Below are positions 24,128-32,901 of a stretch of 64,000 nt of DNA, piece after piece (within the stretch, counting starts at the first letter, position 1; every line of letters begins with the position of its first letter). This DNA comes from Candidatus Obscuribacterales bacterium (lineage in GTDB: Bacteria; Cyanobacteriota; Vampirovibrionia; Obscuribacterales; Obscuribacteraceae). The stretch lies in NCBI GenBank assembly GCA_020050835.1, contig JAGVKB010000053.1:89857-153856 (forward strand), written 5' to 3'. The position numbers were made by a program, and so were the translations under genes. Below the pieces are notes generated by a model. That model did no database searches. It was not told the DNA's origin and saw only the letters and a program-made list of their open reading frames with translations.

Positions 24128-24922
24128 ATGGAACACAAGAAAGGTTGCTCCGGGACTCCGCTGGAAAGCGTATTGACGGAAAGAGATTGGCTGTTCCGCT
24201 CGAAGCCGTTCCGGCATGTTACGGCGCAAGAAGTTTTTGTGCCAGATTTCTATTCAAATCTCGAAAGCGCATTTCGGTCAATCATGAGAAAGGGGCTGTC
24301 CGAACAGCCGGATAACCATCGCTTCAGCCGCAACATGAGGAAGTATGACGCTTACGGCTATTGCTTCCAGAATGGTGAATGCGGTCCGTTTGAAATTTTC
24401 TTCGAGCAGCAGTGGCACGATGTTTTCGTGCGTCTCTTCAACACCACTTCATCGGGAGACTTAGAAGTCTGCCTCCATCATCACTCAATCGGCGGAGCAT
24501 CCGGCAACGCTCACAATGATTTGAACGATTCCTGGTATCCCGAAAAGAAAGATGGTGCAATAACCGTCGCAACTAACGTTCACATCCATCCGAGCAATCC
24601 GCCAAAACCGGGAGAGAATCAGAGATTGGTAATGAGGTCGATTGCAATTCTGTTTTACTTGAACAACCCGGTTTGGCAACGCGGCGATGGCGGAGAAACA
24701 GGCTTGTATACATACAGGGACCAACCGATCGATCAACCAGACCGAGCGGTTCCACCCCGCAACAACTCCTTGCTGGCCTTCGAGTGCACGCCCTATTCCT
24801 ATCACTCCTTCATCTCCAATGTCAGTCAACCGAGAAATTCCCTTATAATGTGGATTCATCGTAATTTCAAAGAGACTTGCGATGCCTGGGGAGAAGAAAA
24901 CATCATTTGGTGGCATAAATGA
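24128..24922 (+). CDS. 2-oxoglutarate/Fe(II)-dependent oxygenase (prolyl-4-hydroxylase-like)
   Basis: 264 residues from ATG 24128, with GAGG five bases upstream. The metal triad is visible as H129-N-D131 (GNAHNDLND) and H226 (YSYHSF), with R236 (QPRNSL) as the likely 2-oxoglutarate anchor. The segment RSIAILFYLNNPVWQRGDGG is typical of the double-stranded beta-helix fold. Such enzymes hydroxylate proteins, lipids or small molecules. Position at the head of a glycan cluster suggests a sugar or glycan substrate. The adjacent Gly/Pro-rich membrane proteins raise the alternative of prolyl hydroxylation. The stop overlaps the next start (ATGA). Confidence 0.85.
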   Translation: MEHKKGCSGTPLESVLTERDWLFRSKPFRHVTAQEVFVPDFYSNLESAFRSIMRKGLSEQPDNHRFSRNMRKYDAYGYCFQNGECGPFEIFFEQQWHDVFVRLFNTTSSGDLEVCLHHHSIGGASGNAHNDLNDSWYPEKKDGAITVATNVHIHPSNPPKPGENQRLVMRSIAILFYLNNPVWQRGDGGETGLYTYRDQPIDQPDRAVPPRNNSLLAFECTPYSYHSFISNVSQPRNSLIMWIHRNFKETCDAWGEENIIWWHK

Positions 24923-25647
24923 GCAACTCTGCCGATGACATGAGAGTTTGCCTGCTGACAGGAGCAGGAGGAGGGCTGGGAACTGCGCTCTGCACTGAGA
25001 TGGACAGACGCTACCTGATATCGGCAGTCTGCCGCTCCAAACTTCCCAGAGTAGATTCGCAAGAGGTCGTCTTTGTAGACCCTCTTTCTCAGGAGCCAAA
25101 GAGGGTTCCCAAAACGTTTGTAATTAAAGCCGACTTCGAAGACGAATCGCAGATAGAAAGAGTAATCGAGCTTACATTGGCTCGCTTCGGCCGGATCGAT
25201 CTTCTAATAAACAATGCCGGACAGTACATAACCGGGCCGCTGGTGCCCGGGAAGGAATTGTTAGAGGATGCCTCAAGGATGATGGAGATCAATGCTCTTG
25301 TGCCATTACGCCTGGCAGTAACCGCAGCAAGAATGTTCTGGAAAGAGCGACGAGCAGAAAATATCAAGTTGAGCCGCAATATCGTCAACGTTTCAAGTAC
25401 GGCAGGCTTGAAGCTGTATGAAAATCAGGGACAGAGCTTATATGCTGCATCCAAAGCAGCATTGAATACACTTACCGTTCACATGTCGCATGAGTTCTCA
25501 CGGTTTGGCGTGCGCGTCAATGCAGTTGCTCCTAATTCGTTTCCAGGAATTGTGCCAACTTCACGCGTTGTCGAAGAAATCCTAAAATTGGACGCCGGCT
25601 CGATGTCCGGAGAGATAGTTCGAGTCGACGCCGACGCTGCGAAATAA
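24919..25647 (+). CDS. Short-chain dehydrogenase/reductase
   Basis: 242 residues, classical SDR. The NAD(P) site is TGAGGGLG (residues 14-21), then NNAG (98-101), catalytic Ser in VSSTAG and Y175-AAS-K179. The substrate is unknown; an oxidation-state change on a sugar or lipid intermediate is plausible from context. It overlaps the oxygenase gene by 4 bp, so the two are translationally coupled and may act in sequence. Confidence 0.9.
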   Translation: MSNSADDMRVCLLTGAGGGLGTALCTEMDRRYLISAVCRSKLPRVDSQEVVFVDPLSQEPKRVPKTFVIKADFEDESQIERVIELTLARFGRIDLLINNAGQYITGPLVPGKELLEDASRMMEINALVPLRLAVTAARMFWKERRAENIKLSRNIVNVSSTAGLKLYENQGQSLYAASKAALNTLTVHMSHEFSRFGVRVNAVAPNSFPGIVPTSRVVEEILKLDAGSMSGEIVRVDADAAK

Positions 25648-25655
25648 CCATCTAA

Positions 25656-27359
25656 GTGAACCGGCTACACGCACTTATGCTAAAGGCTCGACTCCACAAG
25701 AAGCAAGCCTTGATCATTTTTTCAATCCTCGCCCTTATCCTTGGCTCAGCTACGATTTTGGCTTGCCGATCGCTTGATGCCTACCGAAGTTTCTTCGGAA
25801 TGTATCACGATGACGGCATCTATCTAGTAACTGCCAAGTCGTTGGCTGAGAACCTGGGATACCGAATTATCTCTCTGCCCGGAAGTCCATTTGAAACGAA
25901 ATATCCGATTGGCTTTCCATTTCTGCTTTCATTAGCCTGGCGCCTGTTTCCCAACTTCCCTCAAAACCTGAACGTGCTTCTGCCACTGCAGGTAGTGACA
26001 AGTTTCGCCGCAGTAGTTGTCGCCGTCTGTTATCTGGTAAAAACCGGCAAGGTCACTATTGCACTTGCGGCGGTTATCCTGCCTGCTTGCCTATTTAACT
26101 ATCACTTCCTAGATTTCGCGCCAATGATAATGAGCGATATGCCGTTCGCTCTCTTTTCATTTCTCGCGCTATGGGCAACCGAAAGATTTTCGGCATCCAA
26201 GAACAAATCTCCATCTGCCCCGATCGCTTTGGGACTCCTGCTCGCAAGCTGCGCAACCTTGCGCCTGCAGGGGATAGTCGTCATCCTGAGCAGCATTGTG
26301 TTCCTGGTTATTCGCAGGAAGCTGGCTGCCGCAGCCACAATCCTGGGCATCGCGACAGTTTCATTGGCGCCACAGCTCATCTGGCAAGCCGAAGCCAGAG
26401 CGGAGATTGCACCCTATCTATCGTTTTACACCAATTATGTCGCTCACGCCTACAGCACGCTGCCAGACCTTCGCCTGCTTGTAAGAGAGGCCCAATCATG
26501 CTTTTACTGGTCGGTACTAATGCAAGTCAACACTTACCTGCCATTTTTGCAGAACATCGAGTATGAGAGCCTATCGCCGAAGCAACTCGAGCTAATCTAT
26601 CGAGTAATCTATCCGCTCCTCATACTGCCGCTATTGATCGGTCTTGTGGTCGGAGTCCGTCGCGGCTCGCTGCCGGCAATATACCTGCTACTCCATGCCA
26701 TCTCATTGACAGTCTGGCCAGTCCGCCTGGAGTGGCGCCATATATTCACAGTGCTGCCGCTTAGTTACTTTCTGTTTTTCCTCGGAAGCAGAGCAATCGC
26801 CAAACGCCTCAAACGGGCTGCACGCGCCCGCCGCTCCCTGTTTCAGAATTTATGCGCGGCGCTTTCATTGGGATTTTCTGCTTACTTAATAGCAGGAGCG
26901 ACCGGCGAGTCACTGCAATATGTCGGTGAGTATCAGCATCTAGTCGTGTCGCCAACTGTTGTAATTAACCTCTCGGTGATGGCACATGACAGCAGTCAGA
27001 CCTTTAGCTGGATTCGATCAAACACGCCGGAGCAAGCGGTCTTCATCTCTAACAACGATCCCAGCTTTTTCTTGTATACCAGTAGAAAGGCGCTGTTACC
27101 CTCCCCTCTGGAGATCTGGCGTTTCGTCAAGATGCGCCTGGTGGATGCTCAATCATTGCTTTCAGCGATCCAATTCGGCAAAGCAGATTATGTGCTGGCA
27201 GAGCCGACCTTCCGAGGATCAGGTATGAGCATGGACCAAACCGACCAGGCGGTCGAATCGCTTAGAAAGCGATTTCCCGGCGCTGTTAAAACTGTCTTCA
27301 AATCATCCAACGGACTGATGCGAATCTACGAAATTAAACGAGAATTGCTGCCAAAATAG
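25656..27359 (+). CDS. GT39/ArnT-like membrane glycosyltransferase
   Basis: 567 residues, strongly hydrophobic, with about ten to twelve membrane segments beginning near residues 15-40. The first extracytoplasmic loop has the acidic pair HDDGIY, followed by KYPIGFPFLLSLAW, the pattern of lipid-linked-sugar-dependent transferases of the PMT/ArnT (GT-C) type. A soluble extracytoplasmic C-terminal domain follows (SWIRSNTPEQAVFISNNDPS). It should transfer a sugar from a polyprenyl-phosphate donor to an acceptor outside the membrane. The start is probably GTG 25656, nine bases after the SDR stop; ATG 25677 is an alternative and neither has a good ribosome site. Confidence 0.8.
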   Translation: MNRLHALMLKARLHKKQALIIFSILALILGSATILACRSLDAYRSFFGMYHDDGIYLVTAKSLAENLGYRIISLPGSPFETKYPIGFPFLLSLAWRLFPNFPQNLNVLLPLQVVTSFAAVVVAVCYLVKTGKVTIALAAVILPACLFNYHFLDFAPMIMSDMPFALFSFLALWATERFSASKNKSPSAPIALGLLLASCATLRLQGIVVILSSIVFLVIRRKLAAAATILGIATVSLAPQLIWQAEARAEIAPYLSFYTNYVAHAYSTLPDLRLLVREAQSCFYWSVLMQVNTYLPFLQNIEYESLSPKQLELIYRVIYPLLILPLLIGLVVGVRRGSLPAIYLLLHAISLTVWPVRLEWRHIFTVLPLSYFLFFLGSRAIAKRLKRAARARRSLFQNLCAALSLGFSAYLIAGATGESLQYVGEYQHLVVSPTVVINLSVMAHDSSQTFSWIRSNTPEQAVFISNNDPSFFLYTSRKALLPSPLEIWRFVKMRLVDAQSLLSAIQFGKADYVLAEPTFRGSGMSMDQTDQAVESLRKRFPGAVKTVFKSSNGLMRIYEIKRELLPK

Positions 27360-27442
27360 CCCGAAAGCTTCGCTGACAATTAGATTTATGAGATGATAAA
27401 CACTCATTGAACGCGCAGGGTCCGGAGGCGGGAAGTCTTACT

Positions 27443-28414
27443 ATGAAAGCATTTATCACCGGGGGAGCCGGCTTTATTGGTGGTTGCATGGCGGAGCGGC
27501 TGCTGCTTGGACCGACCAATTCAGTCACGATATTTGACAACTTTTCTTCCTCGGAAACCGGCAACATCCAACATTTGAGAGCAGATAACCGCCTCAAAAT
27601 TGTGCGCGGCGATCTGATGGACTCGCCGTTGTTGTCTGACTCAATGAAAGGTCATGACATCGTTTATCACTTCGCATCCAACCCCGATATAGCCAAAGGC
27701 GCACAGGATACCAACCTGGATCTCAATCAGAGTGTGATTGGAACTCACAGGGTGCTCGAGGCGATTAGGCAGTGTGATGTAAAGAAATTGGTCTTTCTGT
27801 CTGGCTCGGGAGTTTATGGCGATACGGCCGGCGTGCCAACAGCCGAAGACTATGCACCTTTGCTACCGGTGTCGATGTACGGGGCCGGTAAATTGGGAGC
27901 GGAGGCGCTGATTGCAGCCTTTTCTCATATGTTCGGAATTACAAGCTACATATTCCGTCCCTGCAATGTCGTGGGTGAGGGTCAGACCCACGGAGTTGCC
28001 TTCGACTTCATTCGAAAATTGAGACAAGATCAAAAGACTCTGCAAATTCTGGGAGACGGCAAACAGAGCAAGCCCTACCTGCACGTGGAAGACCTGCTTA
28101 ACGCCATCTTTTTTGTAATGGCGATGGTCGAAGATCAAATCAATGTGTACAACGTGTCTACTGAAGACGCAGTCGATGTTAACTGGATCGCCCGTGTAGT
28201 GATCGAGTCGATGCAACTCCTGGGTGTTGAAATCAGCTACACCGGAGGAGAACGAGGATGGCCGGGAGATGTTCCGACTTTACGGTTGGACACCAGTAAA
28301 ATCAGAAAGTTTGGCTGGACTCCACGTTATAGCTCGCAGGAAGCATTGCTCTTATCCATTCGGCAGATACTCGGACGCAAGCATCATAACGAGGCTGCGC
28401 AGGAGGCGCGTTGA
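27443..28414 (+). CDS. NAD-dependent sugar-nucleotide epimerase/dehydratase
   Basis: 323 residues from ATG 27443, preceded by GGGAAG at eight bases. Extended-SDR features: the NAD motif TGGAGFIGG, the HFASNPD loop, the catalytic Ser region SGSGVYGD and Y-x3-K in MYGAGKLGAE. The C-terminal substrate domain includes FRPCNVVG and KPYLHVEDL. The family acts on UDP-, GDP- or dTDP-sugars; its place next to heptose-type genes suggests epimerisation or dehydration of the same precursor. The stop overlaps the next gene's TTG start. Confidence 0.88.
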   Translation: MKAFITGGAGFIGGCMAERLLLGPTNSVTIFDNFSSSETGNIQHLRADNRLKIVRGDLMDSPLLSDSMKGHDIVYHFASNPDIAKGAQDTNLDLNQSVIGTHRVLEAIRQCDVKKLVFLSGSGVYGDTAGVPTAEDYAPLLPVSMYGAGKLGAEALIAAFSHMFGITSYIFRPCNVVGEGQTHGVAFDFIRKLRQDQKTLQILGDGKQSKPYLHVEDLLNAIFFVMAMVEDQINVYNVSTEDAVDVNWIARVVIESMQLLGVEISYTGGERGWPGDVPTLRLDTSKIRKFGWTPRYSSQEALLLSIRQILGRKHHNEAAQEAR

Positions 28415-29403
28415 TTATATCTCGTGCACCGTTTCGAATCTCTCTCGGCGGCGGCGGCACCGACTTGCCTTCTTACTATTCTCGCAACGGTGGCTTCTTG
28501 ATCGCCGCCAGCATTGACAAGTATGTCTATCTCTCTGTCAATCGCCGGTTCTACGATTCCATTCGCCTCTCGTATTCGAAAACAGAGATTGTCGATTCCG
28601 TAGCCGAGATACAACATGATATTTTCAGAGAAACCTTCAAGTTCTTGGGTATCGAGCACGGAATTGAAGCGGTGTCAGTCGCCGATATGCCGGCGAACTC
28701 CGGACTAGGCAGTTCGAGCTGCTTTACGGTTGCACTCTTGAATGCGCTGCATGCACACAAGCGCGAGTACGTCACACCGGCGCAATTAGCCGAAGAAGCC
28801 TGCCGGATTGAACTTGAACTGCTGAAGCAGCCGATCGGGAAACAAGATCAGTACATCACCGCCTATGGTGGCATTAACTGCTTGACTTTTGATCCAGCCG
28901 GAAAGGTGACGGTCGAGCCGCTCAGGCTGCCGGCAGACCTGACGGCGGACTTGAAGTACCGGCTGGTAATGTTTTACAGCGGCAAGGAGCGCAGCGCCAG
29001 CGAGGTACTTAAAGAACAGGACAGCAAGATGCGCAAGCTAGACAAGAGCACCGAATCAGCGCTCAATCGAATCAAGGAGATCGGGCTAGAATCGAAGATT
29101 CAGCTGGAGCGCGGGCGCATAGACGCGCTCGGAGAATTGATGGATGCCCACTGGCAAGTAAAGAAAACGCTCTCATCCTGCGTCACTAACGACTTCATCG
29201 ACAAGTGCTATGAGACCGCCAGAGGAAACGGGGCATTGGGCGGCAAAGTGATGGGCGCCGGTGGCGGTGGATTCTTTCTCTTTTATGTAGACCCAAGTAA
29301 GAAATCCGGACTGCTCGACGCAATGTCCAAGCTTGGACTCAAGCATGTAATGTACGATTTTGAATTCCAGGGCGCAAAGATAATTTTCAACGTGGGCTCA
29401 TGA
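28411..29403 (+). CDS. GHMP sugar kinase, HddA-like (heptose-7-phosphate 1-kinase)
   Basis: 330 residues. It starts at TTG 28411, decided by a perfect AGGAGG at 28401-28406. GHMP motifs: an N-terminal RAPFRISLGGGGTDLPSYY, the ATP loop SGLGSSSCFT and the C-terminal GAGGGGFFLFY. The GGGGTDLPSY opening is characteristic of D-glycero-D-manno-heptose 7-phosphate kinases and related fucose/heptose kinases. Together with the HddC-like nucleotidyltransferase and GmhA-like isomerase nearby, it supports a GDP-heptose-type route. Overlaps of 4 bp at both ends show tight coupling. Confidence 0.82.
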   Translation: MIISRAPFRISLGGGGTDLPSYYSRNGGFLIAASIDKYVYLSVNRRFYDSIRLSYSKTEIVDSVAEIQHDIFRETFKFLGIEHGIEAVSVADMPANSGLGSSSCFTVALLNALHAHKREYVTPAQLAEEACRIELELLKQPIGKQDQYITAYGGINCLTFDPAGKVTVEPLRLPADLTADLKYRLVMFYSGKERSASEVLKEQDSKMRKLDKSTESALNRIKEIGLESKIQLERGRIDALGELMDAHWQVKKTLSSCVTNDFIDKCYETARGNGALGGKVMGAGGGGFFLFYVDPSKKSGLLDAMSKLGLKHVMYDFEFQGAKIIFNVGS

Positions 29404-30608
29404 GTACGAGAGAACCCGCATATTCTACCGACGGTCGAACCGAACATCTCGTTGATGTAAAAGGCCGCTGGCTCGAGACATCCGGCGGAATTTTATATGT
29501 GGTATCAGAAAGAGTCCAGTTTGATGATGACCTTTCACATTGGCGGCTGGCATTTCAGAGACTGCTGGAGATCAACGAGAACAAGGCGCGTAGCCTGATC
29601 GAAACAGCCGTCGACAGGTCGATCAAGGAGTTTGGTGCACTACCGAGCGAGCTTCCGCCCGAAGCGAGAGTGAAGCCGCTGACGCTTGCTTCCGCTCAAA
29701 TCCTTGGACTCTCAGCTGACCAGCACCGGCTGCCGGAAAGTCTTTCCAACAGCGGCACAACCTTCGACGGCTCACCGGCCGATCACGTCTTTGCAGGCAC
29801 TATCAGCGGAAATCGCCAGCGTATGGTGATCGGCAACAGGTTGGCTGAATACGCCTGGCAGATCGAAACAGACAAGTGTAAGCCGGTCGCCGCATCGTCA
29901 GTTGCCTATGACCGGTCCTATTACGAGTCACCCAGGCACGCGCACTGCGGCATGAGAGACTACATCCATCATGACGACTGGCGGCTGGAAAAGTCCAGAC
30001 GCCTGATGCGGATCGTGACAGCAGCAACGAAGCCGGAGTTCGAAGAGCGGCAGATTAAATCCATCCGCGCGCTCGATGTGGGATCAGCCACCGGATATTA
30101 TCGAAAGGCGATGGAAGAGCTCGGTTATGTTCACTACGGTATCGACCTTTCCCGGGAGGCAATTGCTGTTTGCAAGGAGACGTTTGGTTATGAAACCTGG
30201 CATGGCAGTGTAATAGATCTGGCTCGATTTGTTGATGCCGGCAACGAACGATTCAATCTCATTACACTGTGGGACACAATCGAGCATTTCGACGATCCCG
30301 GACAGGTAATCCGCATCCTCAAGGAGTTTCTCAGCGACGAAGGCATGCTAGTAGTGAGAACTCCCAGTCTTACCGCTCTTGAAGCGGAGATACTGAAAGA
30401 CATGTACTACTCTTTCAAGCTAGACCACGTGCGCTACTTTTCGCCAAAATCACTGACGGCATTGATGAGGTTGAATGGATTGCAGCCGATCTACATTGAG
30501 ACTACTTCGCATCTGTTCAAAGGACTGCTCGGCGCAAACTACCTTTATCAAGTCGGACAAGAGCTTCGCGGCGCTGACATCGTAGCGATTTATAAAGCCG
30601 CTGGGTGA
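29400..30608 (+). CDS. SAM-dependent methyltransferase with unknown N-terminal domain
   Basis: 402 residues. The first ~160 residues are unrecognised, with helical stretches (RLLEINENKARSLIETAVDR). The methyltransferase core follows: YDRSYYESP, then ALDVGSATGYYRKAME, GIDLSREAI and TLWDTIEHFDDP, ending with VVRTPS. It is not close to the HWGAYHFPRHW methyltransferases in this window. It probably methylates a glycan or sugar precursor. The ATG overlaps the kinase stop (ATGA). Confidence 0.82.
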   Translation: MSTREPAYSTDGRTEHLVDVKGRWLETSGGILYVVSERVQFDDDLSHWRLAFQRLLEINENKARSLIETAVDRSIKEFGALPSELPPEARVKPLTLASAQILGLSADQHRLPESLSNSGTTFDGSPADHVFAGTISGNRQRMVIGNRLAEYAWQIETDKCKPVAASSVAYDRSYYESPRHAHCGMRDYIHHDDWRLEKSRRLMRIVTAATKPEFEERQIKSIRALDVGSATGYYRKAMEELGYVHYGIDLSREAIAVCKETFGYETWHGSVIDLARFVDAGNERFNLITLWDTIEHFDDPGQVIRILKEFLSDEGMLVVRTPSLTALEAEILKDMYYSFKLDHVRYFSPKSLTALMRLNGLQPIYIETTSHLFKGLLGANYLYQVGQELRGADIVAIYKAAG

Positions 30609-30649
30609 GGTATTATGTTGCCCTGTAGCTATCAAGCAAGGATTCACTT

Positions 30650-31396
30650 ATGACTCTTGATGACTGCCAACTGGTTATTCTCGCCGGCGGGCTCGGCACA
30701 AGGCTGGGAGCGGCAACCGCCAACACTGCCAAGTCAATGGTAGAGGTTGGAGGCAAACCGTTTCTGCAGCACCAGATTGAGCTAGTGAAGTCGCGGGGTA
30801 TAAAGCAAGTCCTCTTGCTGACCGGTCACCTGGGAGAACAGATCGAAGGTCATTTTGGTGACGGCTCAAAATTTGGCATCGACTTGAAGTACAGCCGCGA
30901 GACAGAGCCGCTCGGCACAGCCGGCGCATTGAAGTTGGCAGAGCCGCTACTTCAGAGACGCTTTCTCATGATGTACGGCGACGCTTATCTCACGCTTGAT
31001 TATGGGCTGCTCTGGGACCGCCAATCACGGTCGGTAAGGCAGGCTGTGATGGTGATTTACAAGAACGAAAATCGCTGGGGACGCAGCAACGTAGTATACG
31101 ATTTACCGGTGGTGGCATGCTTCGATCCCACCGCCCAATCACTGCCTTCCGATCACGCCTCCAGGCTGAAGCCTCATCAACGCTTCGAGTATATCGATTA
31201 CGGCATTACGGCGATCAAGAAAGAGCTAATCGAAGCGCTACCGGCTGGCACAAAAGGGTCGATGAACGAAGTCTTCGCCGGGCTAGCCGCCAAGCGGCAG
31301 CTCGACGGACTGGAAGTGAAGGAGCGCTTCTATGAAATCGGTTCGCCGGAAGGACTCGAAGCGTTCAAGGCGTATTTGAAAGAGTCCTCTCAATAA
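30650..31396 (+). CDS. Sugar-1-phosphate nucleotidyltransferase, HddC-like
   Basis: 248 residues. The nucleotide-binding start is LVILAGGLGTRLG, followed by KSMVEVGGKPFLQHQIE, TGHLGEQI and ETEPLGTAGAL, with the metal-binding acidic site MMYGDAYL. The closest match by pattern is D-glycero-alpha-D-manno-heptose 1-phosphate guanylyltransferase or mannose-1-phosphate guanylyltransferase. It would activate the sugar phosphorylated by the HddA-like kinase. AAGGA about eight bases before the ATG fits the start. Confidence 0.82.
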   Translation: MTLDDCQLVILAGGLGTRLGAATANTAKSMVEVGGKPFLQHQIELVKSRGIKQVLLLTGHLGEQIEGHFGDGSKFGIDLKYSRETEPLGTAGALKLAEPLLQRRFLMMYGDAYLTLDYGLLWDRQSRSVRQAVMVIYKNENRWGRSNVVYDLPVVACFDPTAQSLPSDHASRLKPHQRFEYIDYGITAIKKELIEALPAGTKGSMNEVFAGLAAKRQLDGLEVKERFYEIGSPEGLEAFKAYLKESSQ

Positions 31397-31462
31397 GCTC
31401 CCAGTTACTCCACAACCAGCGTGCGGACAACAGGCCGATGGGAGAGATGAACAACCACAGCC

Positions 31463-31569
31463 ATGTTTAGTAAATCGCCGAACCTGTCGGTTGTGATGAA
31501 GTCGACGGACCGGGGCGCAAGGTAATCAGAGCAATGTCCAGTAAATCGCCCAACCTGTCGGTTGTGATG
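31463..31569 (+). repeat. Duplicated 36-bp gene start: decoy ORF before the GT2 gene
   Basis: 31463-31498 encodes MFSKSPNLSVVM and is repeated 71 bp later at 31534-31569 as MSSKSPNLSVVM, the real start of the GT2 gene. Only a few bases differ. The first copy continues KSTDRGAR to a TAA at 31523-31525, giving a 20-codon ORF. The 71-bp offset is not a multiple of three, so the copies are in different frames. It may be a remnant of a duplicated gene start or an upstream decoy ORF. Confidence 0.8.
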
Positions 31570-32211
31570 GTAACTCTCAACGAGGAGAGAGCGATCGCCA
31601 AGGTGATATCAGACATCAAGATTGTGGCGCCAGATGCTGAGATATTGGTAGTAGACAGCAGCTCCGACAAAACCGCAGAGATTGCCGAGAGCCTGGGAGC
31701 GCGCATAGTGAAGCAGTTACCGCCCAGAGGCTACGGGCCGGCTCTGGATGCCGCTCTCAGCGGCGCGTCCGGTCAGATTGTGATTACCATCGATTGTGAT
31801 GACACTTACCCGACGGAATCGATTGCGGCATTAGTCAGCAAATTGAACGAAGGATTCGATCTCGTCTCGGCATCACGGCTTGGTCATAGACCGGCCGCCA
31901 TGCCGTTTAAGAACTATCTAGCCAATCGACTCTTTGCGGCCCTGGCCTGGCTGCTTTGCGGCGTCCGAACGACCGATGTCCACACCGGCATGCGGGCATA
32001 CAGGAGGGAGTTGCTCGAGGCCTTTCCCTACGATCCAAATGGCATGGCTTTGCCGGTCGAACTCCTGGTGGGACCAGTCCAGGCAGGCTATCGGCACGCC
32101 GAGATCTTTATCGACTACCGGCCGCGGATTGGAGAATCGACGCTCAAACCCTGGCCGGGTACGGTCTGGACTTTGAGAAGGCTATGGAAATGGCGCAGGT
32201 TCATGCGCTAG
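31534..32211 (+). CDS. Family 2 glycosyltransferase (DPM1-like)
   Basis: 225 residues. The GT-A fold is clear: LSVVMVTLNEERAI at the start, EILVVDSSSDKTAEI, and the metal-binding DCDDTYP in place of the usual DxD. NGMALPVELL and DYRPRIGESTLKPW fit the dolichyl/polyprenyl-phosphate sugar synthase subgroup. That would make polyprenyl-phosphate sugar, the donor needed by the GT39-like enzyme at 25656. No strong ribosome site precedes the ATG, and its first 36 bases are duplicated upstream. Confidence 0.85.
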   Translation: MSSKSPNLSVVMVTLNEERAIAKVISDIKIVAPDAEILVVDSSSDKTAEIAESLGARIVKQLPPRGYGPALDAALSGASGQIVITIDCDDTYPTESIAALVSKLNEGFDLVSASRLGHRPAAMPFKNYLANRLFAALAWLLCGVRTTDVHTGMRAYRRELLEAFPYDPNGMALPVELLVGPVQAGYRHAEIFIDYRPRIGESTLKPWPGTVWTLRRLWKWRRFMR

Positions 32212-32286
32212 CAGCCTGCCGGAAGCTGGAGTTACACTAGCGCACCTTGTGTATAATTCGGATTGGCTCATCTCCCACAATCATTC

Positions 32287-32901
32287 ATGACAAGCAACGA
32301 TCGCAATTACATCGAAGGCTTTTTCTCCGATCTCAAAGATGTGATCGAGGAAGTGTCGATAGCAGATATAGAGCAAGTAATCCAAGTTCTCTTTGACGCC
32401 TGGCAACGAGGTTCCACTGTCTTTCTAATCGGCAACGGCGGGTCGGCAGGAACAGCGAGTCATTTCGCCGCAGATCTCTGCAAGTGCACTGTCACCGCCG
32501 GCAAGCTACGACTTAAGGCAAGCAGTCTCACTGATAACATCGCACTATTCAGCGCAATTACAAACGATAACGGCTGGGAGAACGTCTTTACCGAACAACT
32601 GATGAATTTTTTCAAGCCGAAAGATGTTCTGATTGCATTGAGCGTCCACGGTGGCAGCGGCTCCGATCAAGCCGGTCCCTGGTCTCAAAATCTGTTGAAA
32701 GCAATCAAGTTCGCAAATGACAATGACGGAGTAACAGTCGGACTAAGCGGATTCGACGGCGGCGCTCTCAAGCAGGCAGCTGACTACTCTATAGTCGTAC
32801 CAATTAATTCAACGGCGCACGTGGAATCATTTCACGTAGTTCTCCATCATCTAATTGCGTTTCGACTGGCAGAAAAGATTAAAGCTGCCGAGGCCATTTG
32901 A
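32287..32901 (+). CDS. SIS-domain sugar isomerase, GmhA-like
   Basis: 204 residues from ATG 32287. SIS-domain phosphosugar binding: FLIGNGGSAGTASHFAADL, then SLTDNIALFSAITNDNGWEN, SVHGGSGS and the C-terminal HVESFHVVLHHLIA. This matches sedoheptulose-7-phosphate isomerase (GmhA/LpcA). It would form D-glycero-D-manno-heptose 7-phosphate for the HddA-like kinase. The GmhB-type phosphatase needed between kinase and guanylyltransferase is not beside it; the HAD gene at 47940 is of a different subgroup. Confidence 0.85.
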   Translation: MTSNDRNYIEGFFSDLKDVIEEVSIADIEQVIQVLFDAWQRGSTVFLIGNGGSAGTASHFAADLCKCTVTAGKLRLKASSLTDNIALFSAITNDNGWENVFTEQLMNFFKPKDVLIALSVHGGSGSDQAGPWSQNLLKAIKFANDNDGVTVGLSGFDGGALKQAADYSIVVPINSTAHVESFHVVLHHLIAFRLAEKIKAAEAI

